Source: Bacteroidales bacterium
GTDB taxonomy: Bacteria > Bacteroidota > Bacteroidia > Bacteroidales > Muribaculaceae
Length of the DNA stretch: 64,000 nucleotides
Direction of reading: 5' to 3'
Assembly (NCBI GenBank): GCA_022009815.1
Contig: CP091725.1
Location: 2,480,001 to 2,544,000 of the forward strand
The notes beneath the pieces are model-generated. The model ran no database searches. It was given only the letters and a program-made list of their open reading frames with translations, and had not been told where the DNA came from. Shown here piece after piece: positions 1-10,199 of this stretch (the stretch's first letter is position 1; every line of letters begins with the position of its first letter). The translations under genes and the position numbers were made by a program.

Positions 1-81
1 TTAAAGCAAATACCAATCTAAGAGATTCCGCCTTCAAAACACAGCCATGCGCGTGAAGGATAAAAACAGAGACGTTTTAAG

Positions 82-519
82 CTATTTTTTCAGATAATAT
101 TCCTCAAAACTGTTATCTGTAAAAAACACGACAATCTTTGAAATCTTCTTTTCTTGCGGCAACTGGTTGACAATAGGCATATTCTGAGCAATTGACCTCG
201 ACTCTACACCCTTGAGAATCTCATTTTCCACAGGATTTGGACTGTCATGCGGGAATAATAGATTCTCACACGCTTGATCAGACGCGCAAAACTTAGGTTT
301 TTCGCCTTCGCCAAACAATAGCCACATCATTGGAATTTCCGGATATGTTTTATGAATAACAGAAATCACATCGTCACCAATTTTTTTGTTTTTTCCACTC
401 AACATTTGTGAAATTGTAGGACGTGGTATGCCACAGGCATCCGCAAATTGAGATCGAGTCAAATTGCGTTCTTCTATAAATGAATTTATCCGGTCTATTA
501 TGTTGTCTGATTCGTTCAT
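82..519 (-). CDS. XRE-family helix-turn-helix transcriptional regulator
   Basis: A 145-residue protein with a Cro/CI-type helix-turn-helix at residues about 8-60 (SQFADACGIPRPTISQMLSGK is the recognition region). The C-terminal 80 residues are poorly conserved and show no domain I can name. The family binds DNA as a dimer and usually regulates itself and neighbouring accessory genes. The ATG at 519 lies about 20 bases after a strong Bacteroidetes-type promoter. It sits alone at the window edge next to mobile-element debris, so it could belong to an accessory island; its target cannot be inferred from this sequence. Confidence 0.85.
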   Translation of the reverse strand: MNESDNIIDRINSFIEERNLTRSQFADACGIPRPTISQMLSGKNKKIGDDVISVIHKTYPEIPMMWLLFGEGEKPKFCASDQACENLLFPHDSPNPVENEILKGVESRSIAQNMPIVNQLPQEKKISKIVVFFTDNSFEEYYLKK

Positions 520-540
520 TATTGTTCAATTTTCTAAATA

Positions 541-572
541 CAAAGGTAGAAAAAACTGTTTTGAAATCCAAA
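541..572 (-). promoter_or_regulatory. Bacteroidetes sigma-type promoter of the XRE regulator
   Basis: On the minus strand TTTG (569-572) is followed after exactly 20 bases by TACCTTTG (541-548), matching the -33 and -7 elements of the Bacteroidetes primary sigma factor. The gene start is at 519, giving a leader of roughly 15 bases. Confidence 0.75.
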
Positions 573-1190
573 TTCAGGATTTAGTTTCTTAAATTTAGAA
601 TCACAAATCTAACTGTTCCAATATACAAATCGGCGCAACAGCATAATCAGCGCGACATAAACAAATGCTTCATATTTATATTATTTATTTATTGTAAACC
701 AAATTATTACATATGGCTATTCTTGATAACAATTATCTGATAACAATCTTTCCGTATACTAAATCTTTACTTTTGGTTTTACTCTATACATATTCTGATT
801 TATAATATATTATGATAATAGCTAAAATTTGTTTCCACGCTATTGTATATCCATTTCATCTTCCCAAATCATGCACATTATCCATCTGCTCCCAATTGGC
901 TTTTGAGTATCACTGCTATGCTTTTCCAAATTTTAATTTAAGAAATGAAATCATCAAGATGTAACAACACATCAAATCGCCTCAAATTATCCACTATCCT
1001 ATTCCCTCCCAGTTTTGGCTCCACCAATTCTCCCCTACCACATTTCAAAAACTTTTAATTTCCAAGCATTTAACCTTTCTCTGTTAAATGTTAGAGGCCT
1101 TCAGATTTTAAATTTCTGCAGGTCCTTTAATAATTACTCAGAATCCGACAACCTAATTTGCATTAACTGAATGGTTGTTTAGTTTTTCTG
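573..1190. other. AT-rich intergenic region, no gene seen
   Basis: About 620 bases between the regulator promoter and the IS4 remnant. I see no open frame with recognisable protein similarity, no tRNA-like fold and no clear terminator. It is probably degenerate accessory DNA. Confidence 0.4.
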
Positions 1191-2050
1191 ATGTTCTTCA
1201 TCCTAAATTTTAGGATCTCAAAATCTTTCATTTTCTTTGCGCATACTCATTTTGGACAGCAGGCGATATGGCAACGCACCAAATTCCGTTTCAAGATGCC
1301 AACCAAATGGCTGGGTTCATCTACCATCACGCTGATATGTCGCTCTACGAATGGCACATTACACAACAAAGAAAGGGACAGTCCTCTTCCTGTATTCGTA
1401 AACATTACCGATGGCAAATGCGGTGGCAATAGGGGCGCTTTGGATATTCCCGTTTCACCTCATTCTGTAGTCATTGCAGATCGTGGCTATTGCCATTTCT
1501 CCCTTCTTGACAATTGAGACAACAGGAATGTGTTTTTTGTTGTCAGACACAGAGACAACCTGCACTCACAAATAGAAGAACGTTTATTGCCCGAAACGAG
1601 GGTGCAAAATGTGCTCATCGACGAGATTATTGAGCTGACAGGTGAACAGACAAAGAAAAAATACACCAAACCGCTCAGACGCATAGCTATCAGGAATGAC
1701 GAACATGGCTATGTGGTACAGTTGCTCACTAACAACTTCAAGTTGTCTGCTCCCACAATCGCGCAACTCTACAAGGCAAGATGGATGATTGAGATATTCT
1801 TCAGAAACATTAAGCAGTTGTTGAAAATAAAGAGTTTCATTGGAATATCGCGCAATACTGTTGAGACGCAGATATGGACTGCTTTGTCAACGATGCTACT
1901 ACCCTGCTGGCTAAAGCACGTTGTAAAGTACAAATGGGGGCTTGCCAATCTTGTCGTATCACTTAGATTGAACATATTCACGAATATTGAACTCAACAAG
2001 TGTTGAACGAGCCATTTACACCTCCGCCAGAGCTGGCAGAAGAGGAATAA
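1191..2050 (+). pseudogene. IS4-family transposase, 5'-truncated and broken
   Basis: The C-terminal half of an IS4-type DDE transposase is recognisable: the ADRGY motif near 1470-1485, the block around KARWMIEIFFRNIKQLL (about 1770-1820) carrying the catalytic Glu, and a C-terminal tail ending at a TAA at 2048-2050. The N-terminal half, with the first Asp of the DDE triad, is absent. A TGA at 1516-1518 stands where the family has Trp, and a one-base loss near 2000 breaks the tail. Missing sequence plus a point nonsense change mean real decay, unlike most frame breaks in this window. Imperfect CCTAAA/TTTAGG inverted sequences near 1203 and 2108 may be remnants of the element ends. Confidence 0.75.
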
Positions 2051-2185
2051 ATAGGGACAAAAGCTTTGAAAGGGTTGTTATCTATAACAACTTCATATTC
2101 ATCGTACCTAAAAATCGTTTAGGACAATATTGCGATTGTGGATAAAAAATATTGCCGCAATTGAAGAATGCCGAGTTTTTTATGC

Positions 2186-2193
2186 TAAATTTG
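2186..2193 (+). promoter_or_regulatory. Probable -7 element upstream of the LRR gene
   Basis: TAAATTTG matches the TAnnTTTG consensus, with a partial -33 match (TTGA) about 21 bases upstream. It lies 38 bases before the LRR start codon. Confidence 0.5.
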
Positions 2194-2230
2194 CAATAAT
2201 TTCTTAAACAATAATGACAATATAGGAATA

Positions 2231-3260
2231 ATGAATCGATTATCATTAATGGTACTGGCTTTGACCATGTCGAGCCCTACTTTATTGGCAGGAGTTGTTG
2301 AAAACTACGACTTCAAAGAAAATCACACTGGATATACGCTTTACTTTAAGCAAAGTAATGATAATGAAGCGCGTTTGATGCAATTGAACATAGACAATAA
2401 CGATACTGAGATTGTAATCCCATCAGTGGTAAAGGACACTTATGGATATGAATTTAAAGTCACTGCAATTGGTCAATTGTGTGACGAGAATTACAACGAC
2501 AAAGACAAAGACATCGACTTTCCCTATATGTATCAGTGTACAAGCATTTGGAAATGTCAGCGATTGTCCCAACTACATAAAAAGTCTAACTATACCTGAA
2601 TCTGTTAAAACAATCTGGCCTTCAGCGTTTTCCGGTAGTAATCCCAATAACGGATATAAATATGGATTAGGATGTAAATCCTTGACAATTCCCGGCAACG
2701 TAACGGAGATTGGTGCAGGTGCATTTAAGTATGCCAAGTTTGAGCAGGTTGCAATCCCTAACGCTGTCAAAAATATCTATAGAGAAACGTTTGATCATTG
2801 TGTAAATTTAAAAAGCATTAATTTGGGCAATGGTGTGGAAGAGATTTGGGATGACGCATTCCGCGACATTGCGAACAATGCAGAAATACATATCGATGCT
2901 GTGACCCCTCCTATTATAAGTAATTCTGCCTTCTCTTCTAAAGACTATACGGCAAAGGTATTTGTCCCATATGGCACGTCGGAAGACTATCGGAGCAAAT
3001 GGAGTACGTTCAGCGAATTGACATTTGTAGAGATGGAGCCTGGACAGACATCAGGAGTGACGGTTGGCAAAGCGCCAGCAGAGCTTCACGTTGAGTGCAG
3101 TCACAGTAATCTTTATGCCACAGCGGCTTCGGTTATTCGCATTTATTCAATATCCGGCACTTTGGTGCATTCAGGATCAGGCGTTGTCAATGTCTCACTG
3201 CCGGCAGGAGTATATTTAGTGAAATCCGGAACAGACGTTGTGAAAATATTGGTGCAATAA
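2231..3260 (+). CDS. Secreted BspA-like leucine-rich-repeat protein with T9SS-type C-terminal tail (frameshift)
   Basis: The protein starts with a signal peptide (MNRLSLMVLALTMSSPTLLAG) and contains LRR_5/BspA-type repeats of the form IPxxVxxIxxxAF between residues about 100 and 235. The last 65 residues end in a beta-rich tail (SLPAGVYLVKSGTDVVKILVQ) typical of type-A sorting domains that direct Bacteroidetes proteins through the type IX secretion system. BspA-like proteins are surface or secreted adhesion-type proteins; no partner can be inferred here. The frame changes near 2553, where GGAAATG would read in frame as GGAAAAATG; with two A residues restored the product is about 343 residues. 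It has its own promoter and is followed by about 220 bases without a gene before the downstream IS. Confidence 0.75.
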
Positions 3261-3547
3261 ATAGAAATGATTAAAACACATCTCCTTTGAAAAAGAAACT
3301 TATATGAATGGTCAGAATCTTAGTTATTTACATAATAGGAAACATTTCCATCAATGGAGATAACGCTAGATCTTTATAAATCTTAAATAGAGATACGTAA
3401 TTCATAAGAAAACGAACTGGTCAGGCAATCAATTCTAGTTGCCTGGTCAGTCTTATCCCTAACTCGCGTTAATATGAAAAAAGGGGTCAGTAGATTTTTA
3501 GTGGGGATAAATTTTAGGCATCCAAATGTTATACCGAACTTTGCGGG

Positions 3548-3934
3548 ATGGAAAACGATTACTTACAGGCACTGGCACAGGTGGTGCTGCCAACCGAGAT
3601 TTTAGATTACTTCTCGATAACGGGAATTGCACAAACAGCTACGGAAATTCACATCAGCCTTGATGAGAGGATGAACAAAGCGTTGAGCAATGATGCCCAT
3701 TTTGAATCCAAAGGCTTTATGGAAGTTGCAAACGTTACAGACTTTCCCATACGGGACCACAAGGTCGTCCTGCGGATACGGCGCAGGCGATGGACAGACA
3801 CGCGCACGGGTAAAAGTTTCAGCATTCCGATAGACCTCGACATTGTAGCCAAAGGCACGCGTTACTCCAAAGAATTTGGGGCTTTTTTAAAAGAGACGTA
3901 TGGAGACGTTCCCAGTGACCTGCCGTACGCTTGA
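3548..3934 (+). CDS. ISAon1-type N-terminal region protein (IS orfA)
   Basis: A 128-residue protein resembling the small first ORF of ISAon1-type elements of Bacteroidales; it ends with a conserved region, RRRRWTDTRTGKSF, around residue 80. It overlaps the transposase frame by 35 bases, suggesting translational coupling. Its role in transposition is not known to me; it is probably a DNA-binding or N-terminal transposase module supplied as a separate chain. Confidence 0.75.
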   Translation: MENDYLQALAQVVLPTEILDYFSITGIAQTATEIHISLDERMNKALSNDAHFESKGFMEVANVTDFPIRDHKVVLRIRRRRWTDTRTGKSFSIPIDLDIVAKGTRYSKEFGAFLKETYGDVPSDLPYA

Positions 3935-4888
3935 GGAGTTCTACCATATCGATGGGCATACGTTTGAAAAACAATACAAGGAGGTTCTGAGCGGCTTCCG
4001 CGACTGGGATCAGCTGGAACATGCGGACAAGTGGTTGCTGTTTCCGGACAACATCGGTACGAGAATCGCCATTGATGAATCCTCACTGTCCAACGGGGAA
4101 CTGTATACGTTTGTGACCAACCGGGACGCACGTACCAGAGAGAAATCCCTGATTGCCGTCGTGGCGGGCACGAAGTCGGAGGACGTGATTGATGCTCTGC
4201 GGCGGATTGACGAGGAAACGCCTTGCAGTCGAAGAAATCACCCTTGATTTGTCCGATTCCATGCGGAAAATTGTTCGTACGGCATTTCCCAAAGCCGACC
4301 GCGTCATAGACCGCTTCCACATCCAGAAGCTTGCCTGTGACGCAGTGCAGGAGCTTCGCATAAAGCACCGTTGGGATGCCATCCAGCAAGCCAATGACGA
4401 GATGGAGGAGGCTAAATTGAAAGGAGAAAACTATATCCCATTCCGCTACCATAACGGTGACACAAGAAAGGAACTGCTTATTCGCTCACGCTATCTGCTG
4501 TTCAAGTCAGCCAACGATTGGACCGACAGGCAAAAGCAGCGAGCCGCGATATTGTTTGAGGAATATCCGGATATAAAGAAAGCATATGGACTTTGCCATT
4601 CTTTGAGGATGATTTTCTCAAAGAATACAATAAAGGATGCCGCTCGTCTGTCCATGGCCAAATGGTACAACAAGGTCGAAGAGGCGGGGTTCCATTCATT
4701 CAACGTCATAGCTGCGACATTCCATGAGCACTACAATGAAATCCTGAACTTCTACAACAACCGTTCCTCCAATGCCATGGCCGAGTCCTTCAACGCAAAT
4801 CAAACTCTTTCGCGCTAATCTCAGAGGTGTCGCCGACAAGAAGTTCTTTCTTTTCCGTATCGCCAATTTATATGCTTATCCCCACTAA
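3900..4888 (+). CDS. ISL3-family DDE transposase (IS orfB, two frameshifts)
   Basis: A DDE_Tnp_ISL3-type transposase. Visible catalytic regions are IAIDESSLS (first Asp, near 4066), LDLSDSM (near 4245), the DRFHIQKL block (near 4310) and AMAESFNAK with the catalytic Glu (near 4785). The frame changes near 4212 and near 4803; in both places a run of three A residues would be in frame as five. Corrected length is about 330 residues, normal for the family. The stop codon lies inside the right inverted repeat. It moves the surrounding element by cut-and-paste. Confidence 0.85.
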
Positions 4889-4903
4889 ATTTCTACTGAC
4901 CCG

Positions 4904-4950
4904 AAAAAAGGCAACGAGGAAATCAATAGCGATTTCCTCGTTGCCTTTTA
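4904..4950. terminator. Bidirectional rho-independent terminator
   Basis: A perfect 15-bp stem (GGCAACGAGGAAATC, 4910-4924, with its complement 4931-4945) with a six-base loop, A-rich on the left and followed by TTTT on the right, so it can act on both strands. The IS has inserted exactly into its left A-tract. It probably served the LRR gene on the plus strand before the insertion. Confidence 0.85.
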
Positions 4951-4968
4951 GTTCTGTCCTTTTCTTAA

Positions 4969-5005
4969 GAAAAAAATAGGTTGCCTTCTGAATTAGAAAG
5001 CAACC
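4969..5005 (-). terminator. Terminator of the small HTH gene
   Basis: On the minus strand GGTTGC (5005-5000) pairs with GCAACC (4984-4979) around a partly paired TTCT/AGAA inner stem, followed by a run of seven T residues. It begins 36 bases after the stop codon at 5041. Confidence 0.75.
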
Positions 5006-5040
5006 ATATTTTTTGTCTTGGAATTTATTTCCTGTTTGTA

Positions 5041-5292
5041 CTATTCTTGCTCACGCAAAATATCCAATGCCATATCATATATTGTGGTGTCGTCCAAAAC
5101 AACGATTCCCCCATCAGGACCTGGCTCAATGTGAAGCCCACAGTTCTTTCCGAAGGAATAATTAGTGCCACCAAAATAGTTTCTCACTGTTTGCACGTTG
5201 ATGTTCAGACGGTCTGCAATTTTGTGCATAGAACCGTCTGGCAAGCAATCTTTGATTTTTCTCAACTCGTTAAAAGAAATAGTCTTCGTCAT
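5041..5292 (-). CDS. Small HTH DNA-binding protein, unknown role
   Basis: An 83-residue protein. Residues about 18-42 (PDGSMHKIADRLNINVQTVRNYFGG) look like a helix-turn-helix of the resolvase/sigma-like type, followed by a short acidic tail. I recognise the fold pattern but not a named family. It stands alone between two terminated units, with no partner gene in the same direction. Confidence 0.6.
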   Translation of the reverse strand: MTKTISFNELRKIKDCLPDGSMHKIADRLNINVQTVRNYFGGTNYSFGKNCGLHIEPGPDGGIVVLDDTTIYDMALDILREQE

Positions 5293-5463
5293 GATACTAT
5301 AATTTTTTTAATGTTAAAAAAATTCTGTTGTTTAATTCGATGTCATAAATTTAGGCATTATTTGTAGTCTCGCCAAATTTTATGCCATTTATTTTATATG
5401 CTTTACAACATACTTTTGCTGAGATTTTTTTATATCAGTGAAATTCACCACATTAAGCAAAGT

Positions 5464-6983
5464 TTATGCTTGGTGTGCAGGACGAAGCAAATCGTTTACA
5501 GTTTTCACCGGATTAAATGTTTCTACCGGGACCTCTACAAAAACAGTGTTCCAGTCACTCATCGCTCCGTTCCACAATCCAGGCAGCTCCAACGCCTTTA
5601 TCTCGTGTCCGGATTTTGACTTTCGGAGATGAACCCTGTATTGTGGTCCACGAATTTTGTCAAGTCAAACTTATTCCCTTTATAGTCTCTTATAAAGCAA
5701 ACAAGATCTACCGGGTTGAAATGCGTAGCGCCTCTCATCAGTTCCATAGATTCTGAATTATTAGTGTCTATCTGTGAGCTTTCGAGAATCTGCGGAGCCG
5801 TTGTGCCATCTTGGCTGAATGCGATATAAGGGCCGCCGCCTGGCTCTCCTTCATTTTTAACCACACCGCAAACGCGGATAGGTCTGTTTAATTTGTGCTT
5901 CAAATACACGACCAGTTCAGAGTCTTCAAGGTGTTTTACGTTTTCATATCTGACGCACAATCTACGCTGTAGGAATCTTACAATCTCAAGCACTTGCTCC
6001 ATTGTGTATTTTCCGCTGTCAAGGAGTTCAAGATATTCAGCAATTTTTTTCTGCACTTCAACAAGAACACCTCCAATAATTTTCTTATATCTAATTGTCG
6101 CTTTCCTCGAAGTGCTTGGCACCACATTGTCAATATTCTTAATAAATACGACATCTGTGTCTACATCGTTAAGATTTTCTATCAATGCACCATGCCCTCC
6201 TGGACGGAACAATAATTCTCCGTTCTCTCGGAAAGGTGTATTGTCTTTGTTGACGGCAATCGTGTCGGTGGAAGGTTTTTGTGTTGACAAAGTCACGTTG
6301 TACTCACATCCGAATTTTGATGCCATCACAGGCATAGCTTCTTTCAGTTTATCGTTGAAAAGTGACTTGTGCTCCTCCGATACAGTAAAATGCAGATTCA
6401 CCTCGTTTGAGGAATTTTTAGCATATTGAGCGCCTTCCTCAAGATGCTCTTCCATGGCAGTATGCACTTCCGAGCCGACCTTGTGAAAATCGAGCATCGC
6501 TTTTGGAAGGCTTCCGTAGTTCAAACCTTTCGGCATCAAAAGACAAGAAACGATGGTTTTGTATTTCCCGTCTTTCATCAATTGATCGATTGTCGCGCCC
6601 TCGGTTTCCTCCAGTTTTGCATTCAACCTGTCATAGAAAGCAAATTTATGAATCTCGTCGAAGAAATTCTTCATAAAACTGTCGGTTGGGACATCTCTGT
6701 CACCATCAACGAAGGAGAAAAGATTCTTAAACATTCTACTTGCCGCACCCGATGCCGGCACAAATTTCAAGATATGTCCGCCCGCAGCCAAGTAACTCTC
6801 CCATTCGTTAATGAATTTTTCCTCCTCGGCCGCGCCTAAGCGCAAAATTCCATTACCCACCGTCGCTGCTGCCGACAATTTAAGGAAAGGGAACCCTTTT
6901 TTGAATGCATCTAACTGCCTTTCAATTTGTTCCACACTCAAGCTATGGTCTTTAATTTGTTGTAAATCGTGTTCTGTAAACAT
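5464..6983 (-). CDS. DUF4301 family protein (frameshift near the C-terminus)
   Basis: A Bacteroidales-restricted cytosolic family of about 510 residues, function unknown. The N-terminal part carries a glycine-rich PASGAASRMFK segment (residues about 75-85) and the middle part an RPGGHGAL motif; together they suggest a nucleotide or phosphate site, which is inference. The uncorrected frame ends at 5598 with ISESQNPDTR; one extra A in the GAAAG at about 5630 joins it to the conserved tail (ELPGLWNGAMSDWNT) that ends at 5464, giving 506 residues. It is transcribed divergently from relA. Confidence 0.8.
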
Positions 6984-7070
6984 AGTTTTGAATAAATTGT
7001 TATATTAGGCACTCAAACTTACTAATTTTTACCGTAACAAAGGCTATAAATTGACAAAAAATTCGTAAGT

Positions 7071-9310
7071 TTGGAAAACTTTATGGAAATAAAGATGATG
7101 GAAACATATTATACAGACAAAGAGCGGAAATTTGTAATCAGTGCCTTTCGAGAGTTAAGAATAGCGCTTGCCGATGATTTATCGTATCCAGAGATCCGAA
7201 GAATTGAAGACATTATAAAGGGCGGGATTGCGGCAGGCAAAGCCCACCGTGACAAATATGGGATAAATCCGTCGGTCAGACACTTGAACACAGCACTACT
7301 CCTATCCCGATATGTGGGAGCCGACAGGAATATGATTATAGCCACATTGCTTTATCAAATATGTTCCGACGACTACTTTTCCCTTGAGGATGTCAAGGCG
7401 GAATTCGGAGATGACGTCCGCTCGATTATACATGGACTGAAGAACGTTGCTGATCTTTACAAGAAACAGACAACACAACGCGATGAGAATTTCAGCAAAC
7501 TTATGATGGCATTTGCTGAAAATATCCGTGTGATTATAATAATGATTGTCGACCGTCTTGCGTTGATGAAAGCAATCAACCACCATCCCAATCAGAAGTT
7601 CGTGTTTGACATCGCATCGGAGTCTCTCTATCTTTATGCCCCATTGGCACACCGCTTGGGCCTTTATAAAATCAAGTCGGAATTAGAAGACATGTCTCTG
7701 AAATACACAAACAGAGATTTATATACACAAATCGCCCATAAGCTCAATGAGTCAAAGCAGGAACGAGACAAATATATTGCCGAATTTATCGCTCCGATTA
7801 AAAAGAAGCTTGAGGATGACGGCTTCAAATTTGAGATAAAAGGGCGCACCAAGTCCATCTATTCCATTTGGAACAAGATGAGGAAACAGAATGCGGAACT
7901 CAAAGACATCTATGATCTGTTTGCCATACGAATCATTATCGACACCCCTCTTAAAAACGAGAGAAGCGACTGTTGGAAAGCCTTTGCCATTGTGACAGAC
8001 ATGTTCAAGCCAAACCCTTCGAGATTGAAGGATTGGATATCCATTCCAAAATCGAACGGATACGAATCGCTGCATACTACGGTAACCGGTCCAGGCCAAC
8101 GCTGGGTGGAGGTTCAAATACGCACGCAGCGTATGGATGAAATTGCAGAGAAGGGTTTGGCTGCCCATTTCAAGTATAAAGGTGTGAAGAGCGAGAAAAG
8201 TCTCGATGATTGGATGGCAAACGTTCGCGATCTTCTTGAAACATCGGGAAAGACACTCCCGAAATAATGAAAAAGATGAATATGGACGTCTACGATAAGG
8301 AAGTATTTATATTTACTCCTAAGGGCGACTTGTTCAGACTGCCTCTTGGAGCCACAATTCTTGACTTTGCATTCGCCATACATTCAAAGATTGGCTGCAC
8401 CTGCATTGGCGGGAAAGTCAACGGCAAAACACATAAGATTAATTATGAGTTGAAAAACGGCGACACCGTCGAAGTCCTGACATCATCCACACAGCAGCCA
8501 AAGCAGCAATGGCTTTCCATAGTGACGACCTCCAAGGCAAAAAATAAAATCCGCCAATCGCTTAACGAAATAAGCAACCGTTCAGCGGAGTTTGCTAAGG
8601 AATTGCTCCAACGACGTTTCAAGAATCGGAAAATCGAAATAGAAGAAGCCATTCTGACAAAAGTAATAAAACGACTTGGATACAAAACCGCCACAGACTT
8701 CTATAACGAGATATCAAGTGAAAAACTTGACATCGGGCAAATTGTGGACAATTATGTCGCTTTAAAAGAAAAAGAAGACGAGACCCAACAGATTGCATCC
8801 AGTCGCTCCGCGCAAGAATTTGTTATGCAACCGCCTACACTGTCAAGCTCCGAATCCAGCGACGTGGTGATTATTGGAGAAGGCATAAAGGGAATAAATT
8901 TCAAGCTTTCAAAATGCTGTATGCCTATTCAAGGTGACGATATTATGGGATTTATAGCAAGCGACGGCGCCATAAAAATCCATAAGCGCGGCTGCCCCAA
9001 TGCACGCCATCTGATGAACCGCTATCCATACCGCACCATCAAGGCAGCATGGAGTGAAATTGTCGGCGGCAACCAATTTGCAGTGCCGTTAAGCATCATT
9101 GGCAATGATGACATTGGCATTGTTAACAACATAACGTCTTTAATAACTAAAGAAAAAAGTGTATCTTTGCGTAGCATTGCCATCGACTCGAATGACGGAT
9201 TGTTTCAAGGGCGTCTTGTCGTCGGAGTCAACGACACTGTTTCACTCAATAATCTGATAAAGAAAATAACAGCAATAAAAGGAGTAAAAGATGTTAGACG
9301 CAACAATTAA
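7071..9310 (+). CDS. relA: RelA/SpoT-family (p)ppGpp synthetase, hydrolase site degenerate (frameshift)
   Basis: A long RSH stringent-response enzyme making (p)ppGpp from ATP and GTP/GDP. Order of domains: HD-type hydrolase-like domain (about 1-200), synthetase domain with GRTKSIYSIWNKM and EVQIRT (about 255-380), TGS (about 410-470) and C-terminal ACT (about 670-745). In the HD domain the catalytic HD of LLHD-type motifs reads LLYQ, so hydrolysis is probably lost and the protein is RelA-like. The frame breaks near 8264 (ACTCCCGAAATA; one more C restores TLPEIMKKMN). Start is uncertain: the putative -7 element TAAGTTTG lies at 7065-7072, so the ATG at 7083 or 7095 is more likely than 7071. 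The next gene overlaps its end by 20 bases. Confidence 0.9.
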
Positions 9311-10172
9311 ACATATATTTCAATATACGCTACTTTCAGCATGCCTGTTTTGTTCGTTTTCCTGTGGCAACAGCAAGCAGGCAGAGGATTCGGAGAAAGC
9401 AGAACAAATAATGTCGGAAATAAAAAGTATGTATGCCGGAAAGGACTACGACAATGCGATGTTGATGATTGATTCTTTGATGAAAACATATCCTGGTTTG
9501 ATCGATGTGCAACGTAAAGCAATGCATATACAAACTATGATTACAGAAAAGAGGACTTTGGCAGACAGCATTGCAAACGAGAAAGTCCTTGAGCAAAGTA
9601 TGGCTGCGGCAGACTCTATAAAGCACAATCTTAAGTTTGTAAAGAGTGCAGATATGGTAGAAGGATATTTTGTTGACAAAACTATGCCCGACGACGGAAT
9701 CCCTTCTGTAACAGGAATTGTTGCCAGGGTTGCAGAACACGGAGACATTTCCCTCCTGTCTTCATTGAGAGGTCATCGCATCAGACATACGCGGATTTGC
9801 GCCATAGCCGACACCGCCAACGTCGCCACTGGCAACGTACCACCCTCAAACTCAAGAAACTACCGTTATAACAACAATGGACAGAATGTTGAGCTTGTCA
9901 CGTTCAACGCTCAGGAATGTGGGGATTTTCTTTCTTTCATCGCTCAGAATACAGCACTTCCAATAACTATTAAATTTGTCAACGGTTCAAAGAGTTACAA
10001 ACAAGTGCTTTCACAGAAGGAAAAGAGCGCTATTAAGAATGTTGTCAATTATGCAACCGCAATAACGGCAGCCCATGACGCCGCTAATATGAGACTTAAA
10101 TTTGCTCGCAAACTGCAATTGGCACGTAAGCAAATAAAGCAGACCGCAACAAACATACAGGGCGGCCGCTAA
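9291..10172 (+). CDS. Putative lipoprotein, conserved hypothetical
   Basis: A 293-residue protein with an N-terminal hydrophobic segment and lipobox-like LFCSFSC at residues about 18-24, so it is likely an outer-membrane or periplasmic lipoprotein. Residues about 40-110 are helical and charged, the C-terminal region is Ala/Lys-rich. I do not recognise a domain with known activity. The start is supported by AAAGGAG six bases upstream of ATG 9291. It overlaps the relA end by 20 bases and ends 28 bases before ftsY, so it is probably cotranscribed with both. Confidence 0.65.
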   Translation: MLDATIKHIFQYTLLSACLFCSFSCGNSKQAEDSEKAEQIMSEIKSMYAGKDYDNAMLMIDSLMKTYPGLIDVQRKAMHIQTMITEKRTLADSIANEKVLEQSMAAADSIKHNLKFVKSADMVEGYFVDKTMPDDGIPSVTGIVARVAEHGDISLLSSLRGHRIRHTRICAIADTANVATGNVPPSNSRNYRYNNNGQNVELVTFNAQECGDFLSFIAQNTALPITIKFVNGSKSYKQVLSQKEKSAIKNVVNYATAITAAHDAANMRLKFARKLQLARKQIKQTATNIQGGR

Positions 10173-10199
10173 TATAATCTGAATAAAAACGTAATATAT

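Larger units (their letters stand above)
3484..4902 (+). mobile_element. ISL3-family insertion sequence (ISAon1 type), complete
   Basis: A 1419-bp element bounded by terminal inverted repeats of about 29 bp. The left end begins GGGTCAGTAGATTTTTAG and the right end, read inward, begins GGGTCAGTAGAAATTTAG; both continue into TGGGGATAA. It carries two overlapping reading frames for the transposase. Ends, spacing and an 8-bp flanking duplication are all intact, which points to recent insertion. The two internal frame breaks are therefore more likely sequence errors than decay. Confidence 0.9.
3476..4910. repeat. 8-bp target-site duplication GAAAAAAG flanking the IS
   Basis: GAAAAAAG occurs at 3476-3483 immediately left and at 4903-4910 immediately right of the IS ends. 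A perfect 8-bp duplication is what ISL3-type elements generate and shows that the element transposed here as a unit. Removing the IS and one copy restores an A-tract directly joined to the hairpin at 4910-4945. Confidence 0.9.

Noticed and set aside
3417..3460. A hairpin CAGGCAA/TTGCCTG as terminator of the LRR gene
   Set aside because: The stem is short, the outer sequences are direct rather than inverted repeats, and there is no T run.
3881..3934. A -1 programmed frameshift in the IS at the TTTAAAA heptamer
   Set aside because: The heptamer is in a suitable phase, but the beginning of the transposase frame is +1 relative to orfA and has its own ATG, so a -1 shift would not join them.
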